From the NCBI GenBank assembly GCA_934408705.1, contig CAKRVL010000106.1:1-8144 (forward strand): 8,144 bases of DNA. The letters run 5' to 3'. Below, piece after piece: positions 1 to 6,434 of this stretch (position 1 is the stretch's first letter; the number at the start of each line of letters is the position of its first letter). A program made the translations under genes and the position numbers. The stretch is from an uncultured Blautia sp. GTDB lineage: Bacteria; Bacillota; Clostridia; Lachnospirales; Lachnospiraceae. The notes below the pieces were generated by a model. The model ran no database searches. It was not told the DNA's origin and was given only the letters and a program-made list of their open reading frames with translations.

Positions 1-104
1 AAGAATCAGAACGGCAGATTTCAGTTGCAGATGAATTTATAATTCTGGCAGAAAAATATTGTCTGGAACAGCTTGAAAAACAAAAGGAAAATTTAAATGA
101 ATAA
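1..104 (+). CDS. 3' end of an unrecognised gene
   Basis: An open frame runs from the left edge (codons begin at base 3) to a TAA at 102-104, giving about 33 C-terminal residues. The visible part is charged and probably helical, rich in Glu, Lys and Gln, with one cysteine, and ends in KENLNE. I recognise no family from so short a tail. A good terminator hairpin starts four bases after the stop, which supports this being a real gene end on the + strand. Confidence 0.5.
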   Translation, partial: ESERQISVADEFIILAEKYCLEQLEKQKENLNE

Positions 105-107
105 GCA

Positions 108-146
108 TGTCCCTCAGGGTATGAAGCCCTGAGGGATAATTTTATG
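108..146 (+). terminator. Rho-independent terminator of the leftmost gene
   Basis: CCCTCAGGG (111-119) and CCCTGAGGG (127-135) are perfect inverted repeats around a 7-nt loop. T110-A136, a G-U pair and T108-A138 lengthen the stem to about 12 bp. A short AT-rich run, ATTTTATG, follows. The T-tract is poor, but the stem is strong and lies four bases after the TAA at 102-104. Confidence 0.75.
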
Positions 147-298
147 TAAACGGATATTATTCTAATAAGCGCAACGGATGCTCCCCATACCATTTATTAA
201 AGAAAAGAAAACTTCATTCTTTTAAAATCGGAAGGATTTGGAAAATATCCAGACAGTCCATTATCGAATATGTGAATCATAATACAAAACTATATTAA
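140..298 (+). pseudogene. Excisionase-like HTH protein remnant (C-terminal fragment)
   Basis: This frame is open from just after a stop at 137-139 to a TAA at 296-298 (52 codons) and has no ATG, GTG or TTG start. The second half reads YHLLKKRKLHSFKIG, then RIWKISRQSIIEYV. This matches the usual end of the small winged-helix excisionase (Xis/HTH_17) domain: helix 'aY.LLk.gkl', strand 'F.iGr.Wki', then 'r..iieYv'. The first helix-turn-helix segment and any start codon are missing, so I read it as a decayed end of an integrative-element xis gene. No integrase is adjacent. The match is from memory of the family, not from a search, and chance similarity in a 52-codon frame cannot be excluded. Confidence 0.45.
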
Positions 299-367
299 CA
301 ACAGATATGGGCTGTGAAATAAGCCCCTAATTTGTTTTGGATACGATGATAAATATAGAATTTTTAC

Positions 368-381
368 AGAACTAATGTTCG
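368..381. promoter_or_regulatory. LexA (DinR) SOS operator of uvrB
   Basis: GAAC (369-372), TAAT, GTTC (377-380) is a perfect GAAC-N4-GTTC palindrome, the Gram-positive LexA/DinR box core. It lies nine bases upstream of the proposed -35 box of uvrB, a classical SOS gene. Repression by LexA and induction by DNA damage are inferred from this site and from the known behaviour of uvrB in Firmicutes. Confidence 0.75.
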
Positions 382-388
382 CTTTGTA

Positions 389-417
389 TATACAATTCCT
401 TATTTCCATGATATAAT
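389..417 (+). promoter_or_regulatory. uvrB promoter (sigma-A type, extended -10)
   Basis: TATACA (389-394, 4 of 6 matches to TTGACA), a 17-nt spacer and a perfect TATAAT (412-417) preceded by TG at 409-410 make an extended -10 promoter. The predicted start near 424 falls inside the following hairpin element, so the uvrB leader would be about 165 nt. The same -10 context recurs at 518-528, but I see no good -35 there (GCACTA at the expected distance), so the left copy is preferred. Confidence 0.65.
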
Positions 418-528
418 GAGCGTTAGCGAGCGGGAATAAGCGCAGCTTATTCATCGGGAGCGGCGAATGTCGATCATGATAGCTGCGAAGCAGCGTTAAG
501 CACTATGAGGTGCGAATCATGATATAAT
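407..528. repeat. Modular hairpin element flanked by 11-bp direct repeats
   Basis: CATGATATAAT occurs at 407-417 and 518-528 and brackets exactly 100 bp. Two nested hairpin units are visible. The outer arm CATGAT (407-412) pairs with ATCATG (473-478) and encloses GAATAAGC-GCA-GCTTATTC (434-452). The outer arm ATCATGAT (473-480) pairs with a second ATCATGAT (516-523) and encloses GCTGC-GAA-GCAGC (482-494). ATGAG (416-420) and GAAT (465-468) frame the first inner hairpin, as in the elements near 3268 and 8058. No coding frame is evident. It may be a small non-autonomous insertion or a structured leader. Confidence 0.6.
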
Positions 529-589
529 ATCTCTTACATTTCAGCCTGATAGACGAACTTTTTTGATATAAAAACCAGGAGGTGTTTTT

Positions 590-2590
590 GTGCAGAATTC
601 GCAACAAATCTTTAAACTTCATTCCGAATACCAACCCACCGGTGACCAGCCTCAGGCTATTGAGAAACTGGTCAAAGGCTTTAAAGAAGGAAACCAGTTC
701 GAGACTTTGCTGGGTGTCACCGGTTCCGGTAAGACCTTTACCATGGCGAACGTCATCGCCCAGTTAAACAAGCCAACTTTGATACTTGCTCACAATAAAA
801 CATTGGCAGCGCAGCTGTACGGTGAGTTTAAGGAATTCTTCCCTGAGAACGCAGTGGAATATTTTGTCTCCTATTACGATTATTACCAGCCGGAGGCTTA
901 CGTTCCCTCTTCCGACACCTATATTGCCAAGGATTCTGCCATCAATGACGAGATTGACAAGCTCCGTCTTTCTGCTACAGCAGCTATGTCCGAAAGGAAG
1001 GACGTTATTATCATATCCTCTGTTTCCTGCATCTATGGACTTGGCTCTCCTCAGGAGTTTCAGGACATGATGATTTCACTCCGCCCAGGCATGACTAAGG
1101 ACAGGGATGATGTTATACGGGAATTGATTGATATTCAATACACCAGAAACGAGATGGACTTCCACCGCAGCACCTTCCGCGTCCGCGGTGACACACTTGA
1201 GATTTTCCCTGCGAACAGCTCAGATACCGCTATAAGAGTAGAATTTTTCGGAGATGAGATTGACCGTATTTCGGAGATTGATGTCCTTACCGGAGAAATC
1301 AAGTGTCAGCTTGCACATATTGGCATTTTCCCGGCTTCTCACTATGTAGTTCCCGGGGAGCAGATCCAGAAGGCAGCTATTGCTATTGAAGAAGAGTTAA
1401 AGGAGCGGGTAGATTATTTCAAAAGTGAGGATAAGCTTCTTGAAGCCCAACGAATCTCCGAACGTACTAACTTCGATATAGAAATGATGAAGGAAACTGG
1501 TTTCTGTTCCGGCATCGAGAACTACTCCCGTCATCTTTCCGGACTGGAACCCGGACATCCACCTTATACTTTGCTTGATTATTTCGGAGATGACTTTTTG
1601 CTCATTATAGACGAGTCACATAAGACTGTCCCTCAGGTTGGTGCCATGTACGCCGGCGACCAGAACCGGAAGCAGACTCTGGTAGACTATGGTTTCCGCC
1701 TTCCTTCAGCCAAGGATAACCGTCCTCTGAGTTTTCAGGAGTTTGAGAATAAACTTGATCAAGTCCTGTTTGTATCTGCCACCCCTGGTGATTACGAATA
1801 CGGCCATGAACTCCTTCGTGCAGAGCAGATTATCCGTCCCACCGGTCTTCTGGATCCGAAGGTTGAGGTGCGTCCTGTAGAGGGACAGATTGATGACCTT
1901 ATTTCCGAAGTAAATAAAGAAACGGCCCGGAAGAATAAAGTTCTGATCACCACCCTTACCAAGCGAATGGCAGAGGATCTCACACAATACATGAAGGATG
2001 TAGGAATCCGTGTACGATATCTCCATTCAGATATTGATACTTTGGAGCGGGCAGAAATCATTCGTGACATGCGTCTTGATGTATTTGATGTGCTTGTGGG
2101 CATCAACCTTCTGCGAGAGGGCCTTGATATCCCGGAGATCACCCTGGTTGCCATTCTTGATGCAGATAAAGAAGGCTTTCTTCGTTCTGAAACCTCCCTG
2201 ATCCAGACCATCGGCCGTGCTGCCCGTAACAGTGAAGGGCATGTTATCATGTATGCAGATGTAATGACTGATTCTATGCGAAATGCTATTGATGAAACCA
2301 ACCGACGCCGCGAAATCCAGGAAGCTTATAATGAAGAGCATGGCATAACACCTACTACTATTAAGAAAGCAGTCCGTGATCTGATCGCAGTTTCCAAGGC
2401 AGTCGCTGAAACTGAAGTGAAGCTGAAGAAGGATCCGGAATCCATGAGTGGTAAGGAGCTGAAGAATCTGATCTCCCAGTTAGAGAAACAAATGCGCCAG
2501 GCCGCTGCGGATCTGAATTTCGAACAGGCAGCAGAGCTGCGTGATAAAATGATCGAATTGAAAAAAAATCTTGCAGAAATAGAAAAATAA
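590..2590 (+). CDS. uvrB: UvrABC excinuclease subunit B
   Basis: UvrB is the damage-verifying helicase-like ATPase of cytoplasmic nucleotide excision repair. It is loaded by UvrA and recruits UvrC to cut on both sides of the lesion. The 666-aa product has the usual family length. Visible signatures are the Walker A GVTGSGKT (42-49), the beta-hairpin region [16 protein letters not shown] (91-106) that grips DNA, the Walker B box DESH (341-344), helicase motif [11 protein letters not shown] (539-547) and a C-terminal UVR domain (about 626-661) that contacts UvrC. The start is GTG at 590, chosen because AGGAGG (577-582) lies 7 nt upstream. A LexA box and promoter at 368-417 indicate SOS control. 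uvrA does not follow; a terminator does, so uvrB appears monocistronic. Confidence 0.97.
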   Translation: MQNSQQIFKLHSEYQPTGDQPQAIEKLVKGFKEGNQFETLLGVTGSGKTFTMANVIAQLNKPTLILAHNKTLAAQLYGEFKEFFPENAVEYFVSYYDYYQPEAYVPSSDTYIAKDSAINDEIDKLRLSATAAMSERKDVIIISSVSCIYGLGSPQEFQDMMISLRPGMTKDRDDVIRELIDIQYTRNEMDFHRSTFRVRGDTLEIFPANSSDTAIRVEFFGDEIDRISEIDVLTGEIKCQLAHIGIFPASHYVVPGEQIQKAAIAIEEELKERVDYFKSEDKLLEAQRISERTNFDIEMMKETGFCSGIENYSRHLSGLEPGHPPYTLLDYFGDDFLLIIDESHKTVPQVGAMYAGDQNRKQTLVDYGFRLPSAKDNRPLSFQEFENKLDQVLFVSATPGDYEYGHELLRAEQIIRPTGLLDPKVEVRPVEGQIDDLISEVNKETARKNKVLITTLTKRMAEDLTQYMKDVGIRVRYLHSDIDTLERAEIIRDMRLDVFDVLVGINLLREGLDIPEITLVAILDADKEGFLRSETSLIQTIGRAARNSEGHVIMYADVMTDSMRNAIDETNRRREIQEAYNEEHGITPTTIKKAVRDLIAVSKAVAETEVKLKKDPESMSGKELKNLISQLEKQMRQAAADLNFEQAAELRDKMIELKKNLAEIEK

Positions 2591-2617
2591 ACCTTATCCT
2601 CTCCTCTATTCTGAACT

Positions 2618-2679
2618 AAAAAAGCCCGGATAAGATAACTAAAGAGTATTTTCGAATAACTCTATAGTATCTTATCCGG
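2618..2679 (-). terminator. Long hairpin terminator between convergent uvrB and queT
   Basis: CCGGATAAGATA (2626-2637) pairs perfectly with TATCTTATCCGG (2668-2679). Further pairing inside (AGAGT 2643-2647 with ACTCT 2659-2663) extends it into a roughly 54-nt hairpin with small bulges. Read on the minus strand, the stem is followed at once by GC and six Ts (A6 at 2618-2623 on +), a textbook terminator for queT. On the + side the stem is followed only by an AT-rich stretch, so it may stop uvrB transcripts less efficiently. Confidence 0.85.
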
Positions 2680-2695
2680 ACTAATGCGTTAAAAT

Positions 2696-3202
2696 TTATT
2701 TTACTGCAGCCTGTCTGCCAAACAGAGTATCTTTATATTTGGAAAGTGCACTGAGAAGCACCATACCAAAAATTCCACAGGAAATCACCTCTCCAGCACC
2801 TACTGTCAGCATCATAAACGGAATCGGAAGATTAACTCCGTATCCATAACGAAGCACAAACGGTACCAGAACTGCATTCGCTACAATAGGTGGAACCGGT
2901 GCAAGCCATTTATTGCTGTTGCGAAGCTTATAAGTAAACACAGCTCCAATGAGAGTAGCAATACTGCCAAATGCAATATCCAGAGGAATAGCACCTCCAA
3001 GAAGGTTCGCAAGGATACAGCCTACAAAGAGACCGGGAATGGCAGCTGGTGTAAAAAACGGAAGAATGGTCAGGGCTTCAGAAATCCGGGCCTGAATCTC
3101 TCCATAGCTAAACGGTGCAAACACCAGTGTCAGTACAACATAGACAGCCGCGATCAGCGCTGCCTGTACAAGAAACAGGGTACTCTTGTTTTTCATATTC
3201 AT
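2696..3202 (-). CDS. queT: QueT-family queuosine precursor transporter
   Basis: This 168-aa, very hydrophobic protein fits the QueT family (formerly DUF988/COG4708). These proteins are small integral-membrane substrate-binding (S) components, thought to work with an ECF energy-coupling module to import preQ1 or related queuosine precursors. It shows about five or six membrane spans, starting at residues 9-30. It has the family-like run APFSYGEIQARISEALTILP (29-48) and a Gly/Pro-rich turn GLFVGCILANLLGG soon after. Length is normal for the family. GGAG (3210-3207) lies only 4 nt before the first ATG and 10 nt before a second in-frame ATG (M3, 3196-3194), so translation could begin at either. 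The leader holds a candidate preQ1 riboswitch. The substrate is inferred from the family. Confidence 0.88.
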   Translation of the reverse strand: MNMKNKSTLFLVQAALIAAVYVVLTLVFAPFSYGEIQARISEALTILPFFTPAAIPGLFVGCILANLLGGAIPLDIAFGSIATLIGAVFTYKLRNSNKWLAPVPPIVANAVLVPFVLRYGYGVNLPIPFMMLTVGAGEVISCGIFGMVLLSALSKYKDTLFGRQAAVK

Positions 3203-3206
3203 TTTT

Positions 3207-3249
3207 CTCCTTTAGTTTTGTTTTACGAGTGGAAGGTCACGAACACTCG
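3207..3249 (-). ncRNA. Candidate preQ1-I-like riboswitch in the queT leader
   Basis: On the minus strand, CGAGTG (3249-3244) and CACTCG (3231-3226) form a 6-bp stem with a 12-nt loop, TTCGTGACCTTC. An A-rich tail, TAAAACAAAACTAAAGGAG, follows and ends in the ribosome site. A short stem, a loop starting UUC and ending in C, and an A-rich tail running into the Shine-Dalgarno are the layout of preQ1 class I riboswitches, which often precede queT. CCUU in the loop can also pair with AAGG of the ribosome site. The loop does not match the B. subtilis type closely, so the class is uncertain. Confidence 0.42.
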
Positions 3250-3260
3250 ATTCATTTTCG

Positions 3261-3366
3261 CGCTGCAATGAGTCAAGCGGCCATGCTTGCATGGACATTT
3301 GACGAATGCCGCGGAGGCATATACCGGAAGGTATATGGCCTACGCCGGGAATCGGCGGAAAAGCCA
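3261..3366. repeat. Chain of short palindromes between sigF and queT
   Basis: Five hairpins follow each other. GTCAA/TTGAC (3272-3276, 3299-3303) encloses CCATG-CTTG-CATGG (3281-3294). Next come ATGCC-GCGGA-GGCAT (3306-3320) and CATATACC-GGAA-GGTATATG (3318-3337), which share bases and so exclude each other. Last, TGGC/GCCA (3336-3339, 3363-3366) encloses CGCCG-GGAAT-CGGCG (3343-3357). ATGAG (3268-3272) and GAAT (3304-3307) frame the first unit, as in the other two elements. It stops two bases short of the sigF stop codon. It holds no convincing gene, and no T-tract marks a terminator. Confidence 0.55.
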
Positions 3367-3367
3367 C

Positions 3368-4132
3368 TTAAGACCTTATTTTTATGGGCTTTTCAACGGA
3401 GGTGAGTATAGCATATCCAGAAGAAAAATGCAACATTTTCTTCAATATCTTCTTCTCCATTCTGGAAACCTGCACCTGGGATATTCCCAGCCTTTTCGCC
3501 ACTTCTGTCTGAGTCATATCCTGAAAATACCGGAATACGATCAGCTTCCGTTCCTCTCCCTCCAGTTTTTCCAGAAGCTCATCCAGGAAAATCCTGTCCA
3601 AAAGCTTTTCCTGTTGATTTTCTTTTTCCGGAAGCCTGTCCACAAGCTGTAATTCCGTTCCATCCCCCTGATACACAGTCCGGTAAATGGATTCCACCTC
3701 TGATGCAGCCTCCATAGTCATGGCAAGCTCCTCAACCGGTATATGCAAAGCCTCTGAAAGCTCCCTCATATCCGGCTCTCTTCCAAGCCTGTGCTCCATT
3801 TCCTCTTTTATTTTACATACCTTATACTGATTTTCTTTTATAGAACGGCTTACCTTCAGGATTCCGTCATCCCGAAGAAACCGCTTAATCTCGCCTATGA
3901 TCATGGGCACTGCATAAGTAGAAAATTTCACCTGGAAATCTGGATTAAAATTGTCAATTGCTTTTAAAAGACCAATACTGCCAATCTGAAAAAGATCCTC
4001 CAGTTCCACTCCTCTTCCCAGAAATCGTCTGGTCACACTGTACACCAGCCCTATATTTTCCGCAAACAACGTATCTCTTGCCTCTTTATCCCCCTGGTGA
4101 ATTCTCCCAATGAGAGCAAGAGTATGATCCAT
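3368..4132 (-). CDS. sigF: RNA polymerase sigma factor SigF (forespore-specific)
   Basis: SigF directs the first forespore transcription program after asymmetric division. The 254-aa product is a sigma-70 family member without region 1. Region 2 (about 24-93) includes the core-binding stretch DLFQIGSIGLLKAI (46-59) and the -10-recognition helix region KFSTYAVPMIIGEIKRFLRDD start (69-89). Region 3 spans about 97-145. Region 4 has a helix-turn-helix, TEVAKRLGISQVQVSRMEKK (209-228). Its place directly after spoIIAB, with a 12-nt gap, identifies SigF rather than the close paralogue SigG. AGGAGG (4142-4137) sits 4 nt before the ATG. A tail of about 20 residues follows region 4 and ends next to the palindrome element. 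Activity should be blocked by SpoIIAB until SpoIIAA releases it. Confidence 0.95.
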   Translation of the reverse strand: MDHTLALIGRIHQGDKEARDTLFAENIGLVYSVTRRFLGRGVELEDLFQIGSIGLLKAIDNFNPDFQVKFSTYAVPMIIGEIKRFLRDDGILKVSRSIKENQYKVCKIKEEMEHRLGREPDMRELSEALHIPVEELAMTMEAASEVESIYRTVYQGDGTELQLVDRLPEKENQQEKLLDRIFLDELLEKLEGEERKLIVFRYFQDMTQTEVAKRLGISQVQVSRMEKKILKKMLHFSSGYAILTSVEKPIKIRS

Positions 4133-4144
4133 GTTTCCTCCTGG

Positions 4145-4573
4145 TCAAATTCCGATTTTTTTGCTCATATGAACACAGGTACCTTTTCCCACCTGTGAGG
4201 TCACCTTCACCTGATCCATAAAGGCTTCCATAAAGGTAAATCCCATGCCGGATCTGTCCTGATCTGCCCTTGTAGTATAAAGTGGCTCCATAGCTTTCTC
4301 TACATCAGGGATTCCCACCCCTGTATCCTCAATATCCAGATAGATAGTCCGCTTTTTGCGGGTACACTTCATCCGGATCTTATGTACCTCCCCGCCATAC
4401 CCATGAATGATACAATTTGTCACCGCCTCTGATACTGCTGTTTTCAAATCTGACACCTCCTCCAATGTAGGATTCAACTGAGTACAAAAAGCTGCTGCCG
4501 TTACTCTTGCAAGACCTTCATTTTCCGGCCTGCTGTCAAAAATAATCTCCATTTCATTAGAATTTTCCATCAT
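4145..4573 (-). CDS. spoIIAB: Anti-sigma F factor and serine kinase SpoIIAB
   Basis: SpoIIAB binds and inhibits SigF and phosphorylates SpoIIAA on serine, using an ATP-binding fold of the histidine-kinase/Hsp90 (GHKL) type. The 142-aa protein shows the N-box SEAVTNCIIHGY (48-59, Glu49 and Asn53), the G1 box DIEDTGVGI (80-88) and the G2 box RSGMGFTFM (107-115), then a final GKGT (129-132). Length is normal. Its ATG overlaps the spoIIAA stop by four bases (ATGA, 4573-4570), which suggests translational coupling and balanced dosage. A purine-rich GGAGGGG lies just upstream. A second ATG follows the first directly, so the start is uncertain by one codon. Confidence 0.95.
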   Translation of the reverse strand: MMENSNEMEIIFDSRPENEGLARVTAAAFCTQLNPTLEEVSDLKTAVSEAVTNCIIHGYGGEVHKIRMKCTRKKRTIYLDIEDTGVGIPDVEKAMEPLYTTRADQDRSGMGFTFMEAFMDQVKVTSQVGKGTCVHMSKKIGI

Positions 4574-4914
4574 ACTCCCCTCCCCTGAAGCTGCGATCCA
4601 CCCTCGTCTCTTTCTAATTCCACAAACCGGCTCACACCAGACAGACGCAAAAGCTTCTCAATATAACTACTTACATGACAGACCTTCATACATCCCGACC
4701 GCATACCTAGTGCCCTGTATCGTCCCATGATCAGACCTACCCCGGAGCTATCCATAAAAATCGTATCCTCAAAATCAAAACAAATAGTTCTAATATATAT
4801 TTTTCCCATAATACGGTCTGTTTCCCGACGGATCAGGTCTGAAGACGGATGATCCAGTTCTGCCGGAAGCTTCACATTCAGGCAGGTTCCCTGGGTTTCA
4901 AAAACTGGTCTCAT
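4570..4914 (-). CDS. spoIIAA: Anti-anti-sigma factor SpoIIAA
   Basis: This STAS-domain protein, when unphosphorylated, pulls SpoIIAB off SigF in the forespore. The product is 114 aa from the chosen start, close to the B. subtilis protein. The phosphorylation motif MDSSG is present (DSSG at 55-58); the phosphorylated serine corresponds to Ser58 of B. subtilis. LDH near residue 20-22 matches the 'GELDH' strand-turn of the family. I chose the ATG at 4914 because GAGGGGG lies 9 nt upstream. The longer frame from ATG 4932 has no ribosome site and adds only MRGNLC. It is the first gene of the spoIIA operon, with a possible sigma-H promoter upstream. Confidence 0.93.
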   Translation of the reverse strand: MRPVFETQGTCLNVKLPAELDHPSSDLIRRETDRIMGKIYIRTICFDFEDTIFMDSSGVGLIMGRYRALGMRSGCMKVCHVSSYIEKLLRLSGVSRFVELERDEGGSQLQGRGV

Positions 4915-4947
4915 GCATAAATTCCCCCTCATTCATTATTTTTAGGT

Positions 4948-4969
4948 CTTTCGCACTATCGGCATTCCT
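4948..4969 (-). promoter_or_regulatory. Possible sigma-H promoter of the spoIIA operon
   Basis: On the minus strand, AGGAAT (4969-4964), 11 bases and GAAAG (4952-4948) resemble the sigma-H boxes AGGAww and GAAT, 34 nt before the preferred spoIIAA start. In B. subtilis spoIIA is transcribed by sigma-H with Spo0A~P. The -10 match is imperfect, and I see no clear TTGTCGAA-type Spo0A box nearby. Confidence 0.35.
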
Positions 4970-4993
4970 GATACAAGCTTATGTTTTCCACGC

Positions 4994-5024
4994 AAAAAGG
5001 GATGTGCACACACATGCACATCCC
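4994..5024 (-). terminator. Terminator after the zinc-ribbon/TPR gene
   Basis: GGGATGTGCA (4999-5008) and TGCACATCCC (5015-5024) form a perfect 10-bp stem with a 6-nt loop. On the minus strand five Ts follow at once (A5 at 4994-4998). It lies 42 bases beyond the stop at 5067 and insulates the folC operon from spoIIA. Confidence 0.9.
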
Positions 5025-5066
5025 CGGTTCAGAGGTTCCTCTTAATTGTATTTTCTGATTCTTCCA

Positions 5067-6419
5067 TTAATAATACTGGAAGTCACCATTCTCATCATAA
5101 TATCCGTTCTCCTCGCTGTAATCAGAATAGTCTGATTCATCATACCCACCAGATCCGGATTCATCATAATAAGATGTATCATAATCTGAGCTGTCAGCTC
5201 CACTGTCAGTTCCACTGTCATCACTGCTTCCTGAAGCCCCCGAAGTCTCATTTCCTTCAGAAGTCTCCTCTCCAGAGATTCCAGTCACACCTGTAGCGGA
5301 ACAGATGGTATTATAAATTCCCTTTACATCGTCTGTGAGCTGATTCTCATACACCTTCTGTATTTCCAGTGCTGCGGCATCATATTCATTCTGTGTATAA
5401 GCCGCATAGGCATTAAGAAGAGCCTGATAACTGGCACTCTTCTTCTGTTCAGAAGACAGCTGCTGGGTAATCTCCTCTGCAACATCCCCTGACTCCTTCG
5501 CCTCTCCCTGCGCTTTGAAAAGCTCTGCACCCTGACTTGCCAGAGATTCGCTGTACTTCACGATCTGCTGATTAGCTTCACGATAAATCCCCTGCTTAAT
5601 AGCAGGCACAGCAAGCAGCCAGAAGGCAGCTGCACCGGCAGCCACACCGGCCATAAGCGTCACAAACAGGGATATCCTGGAATTTTCCCTGTAAACAGCG
5701 GGCTGGACCAAAACACTTCTGGAAACCTCATCTGAAGCCTCTGATCCTCCCTTTGCACCAAACAGACCTTTTTTCTGCTTCTCAAGTCTGGTAGTTACAC
5801 CGGTTCTCTCATCTACCTCCCGCAGAAAGCGTAAGGTAGTAGTATTAGTCTTATCAATACGTGCAGCCTTCTTCAGTATTCTCCTGGCCTTGCCCCAGTC
5901 ATGATTCTTCATGTATATCAAAGCCAGCAGATGATATCCCTTGATCAGCTTGGTATTCTGCGCCAGAATTTTCCGAAGCTGGATAGCTGCCATATCCTCA
6001 TGGCCTTCCCTGCACAGAGCCAGCGCATTATTATATTTCCGGATAGTCTCATTAATGGCATCCAGTTTATTGGAATTAGCCTGGAGACGATTGATGTATT
6101 CATTTGCAATATTGCGGGTAGGCTGAAGATTCTTGCTGATCACCCACTCGCTAAGAGCAGCAACCACCTCTCCCATTTCAAAATACACCAGGCCAAGAAG
6201 ATTCCGGGCCTGTATATTTCTCTTGTTAAAGGTAAGGCTCTGCTTCAGACAGTTAACAGCTCCTGAAAGGTCACGGATACTGGCCTTCTCCAAGCCCTGA
6301 TTATAATAAAGTCTGGAAAGATACTCCACCTTTTTCTGGATCAGGACGTTACACCCGCAATGAGGACAGTAATCCAGGTCCTTATCTGCCAGGAACGCAC
6401 CGCAATTCATACAGTTCAT
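5067..6419 (-). CDS. Zinc-ribbon, TPR and single-span membrane protein of unknown function
   Basis: I do not recognise a named gene. The 450-aa protein has four visible parts. The N-terminus is a zinc ribbon, with cysteines 3, 6, 18 and 21 as CxxC pairs plus Cys23. TPR-like helical repeats span about 30-205, with repeat cores such as ARNLLGLVYFEMGEVVAAL (71-89) and YHLLALIYMKNHDWGKA (162-178). One hydrophobic segment (about 250-272) is preceded by Arg/Lys-rich sequence. An outer helical region (275-375) leads to a Ser/Gly/Asp/Glu/Tyr-rich acidic tail (about 383-450) ending in FQYY. The charge pattern suggests the ribbon and TPRs are cytoplasmic and the tail extracellular. GGAG (6430-6427) lies 7 nt before the ATG. 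It ends an apparent operon with folC. A scaffold or envelope-linked role is only a guess. Confidence 0.88.
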   Translation of the reverse strand: MNCMNCGAFLADKDLDYCPHCGCNVLIQKKVEYLSRLYYNQGLEKASIRDLSGAVNCLKQSLTFNKRNIQARNLLGLVYFEMGEVVAALSEWVISKNLQPTRNIANEYINRLQANSNKLDAINETIRKYNNALALCREGHEDMAAIQLRKILAQNTKLIKGYHLLALIYMKNHDWGKARRILKKAARIDKTNTTTLRFLREVDERTGVTTRLEKQKKGLFGAKGGSEASDEVSRSVLVQPAVYRENSRISLFVTLMAGVAAGAAAFWLLAVPAIKQGIYREANQQIVKYSESLASQGAELFKAQGEAKESGDVAEEITQQLSSEQKKSASYQALLNAYAAYTQNEYDAAALEIQKVYENQLTDDVKGIYNTICSATGVTGISGEETSEGNETSGASGSSDDSGTDSGADSSDYDTSYYDESGSGGYDESDYSDYSEENGYYDENGDFQYY

Positions 6420-6434
6420 TAAGTATCTCCTATT

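Noticed and set aside
309..326. Small hairpin GGGCT/AGCCC followed by an AT-rich stretch
   Set aside because: The stem is only 5 bp with an 8-nt loop and an interrupted T run, and no intact gene precedes it. Too weak to call a terminator.
1792..2301. Long minus-strand frame (169 aa) inside uvrB
   Set aside because: It is antisense to conserved UvrB motifs, rich in Arg and Ser as shadow frames usually are, and has no ribosome site.
3254..3276. TTGACT on the minus strand as a -35 for queT
   Set aside because: The expected -10 positions read ATGAAT, TGAATC or GAATCG, all poor matches. The TTGAC is also an arm of a hairpin.
3115..3652. Plus-strand frames across the queT/sigF junction
   Set aside because: They run antisense through queT, the palindromes and sigF, have no ribosome site and resemble no family.
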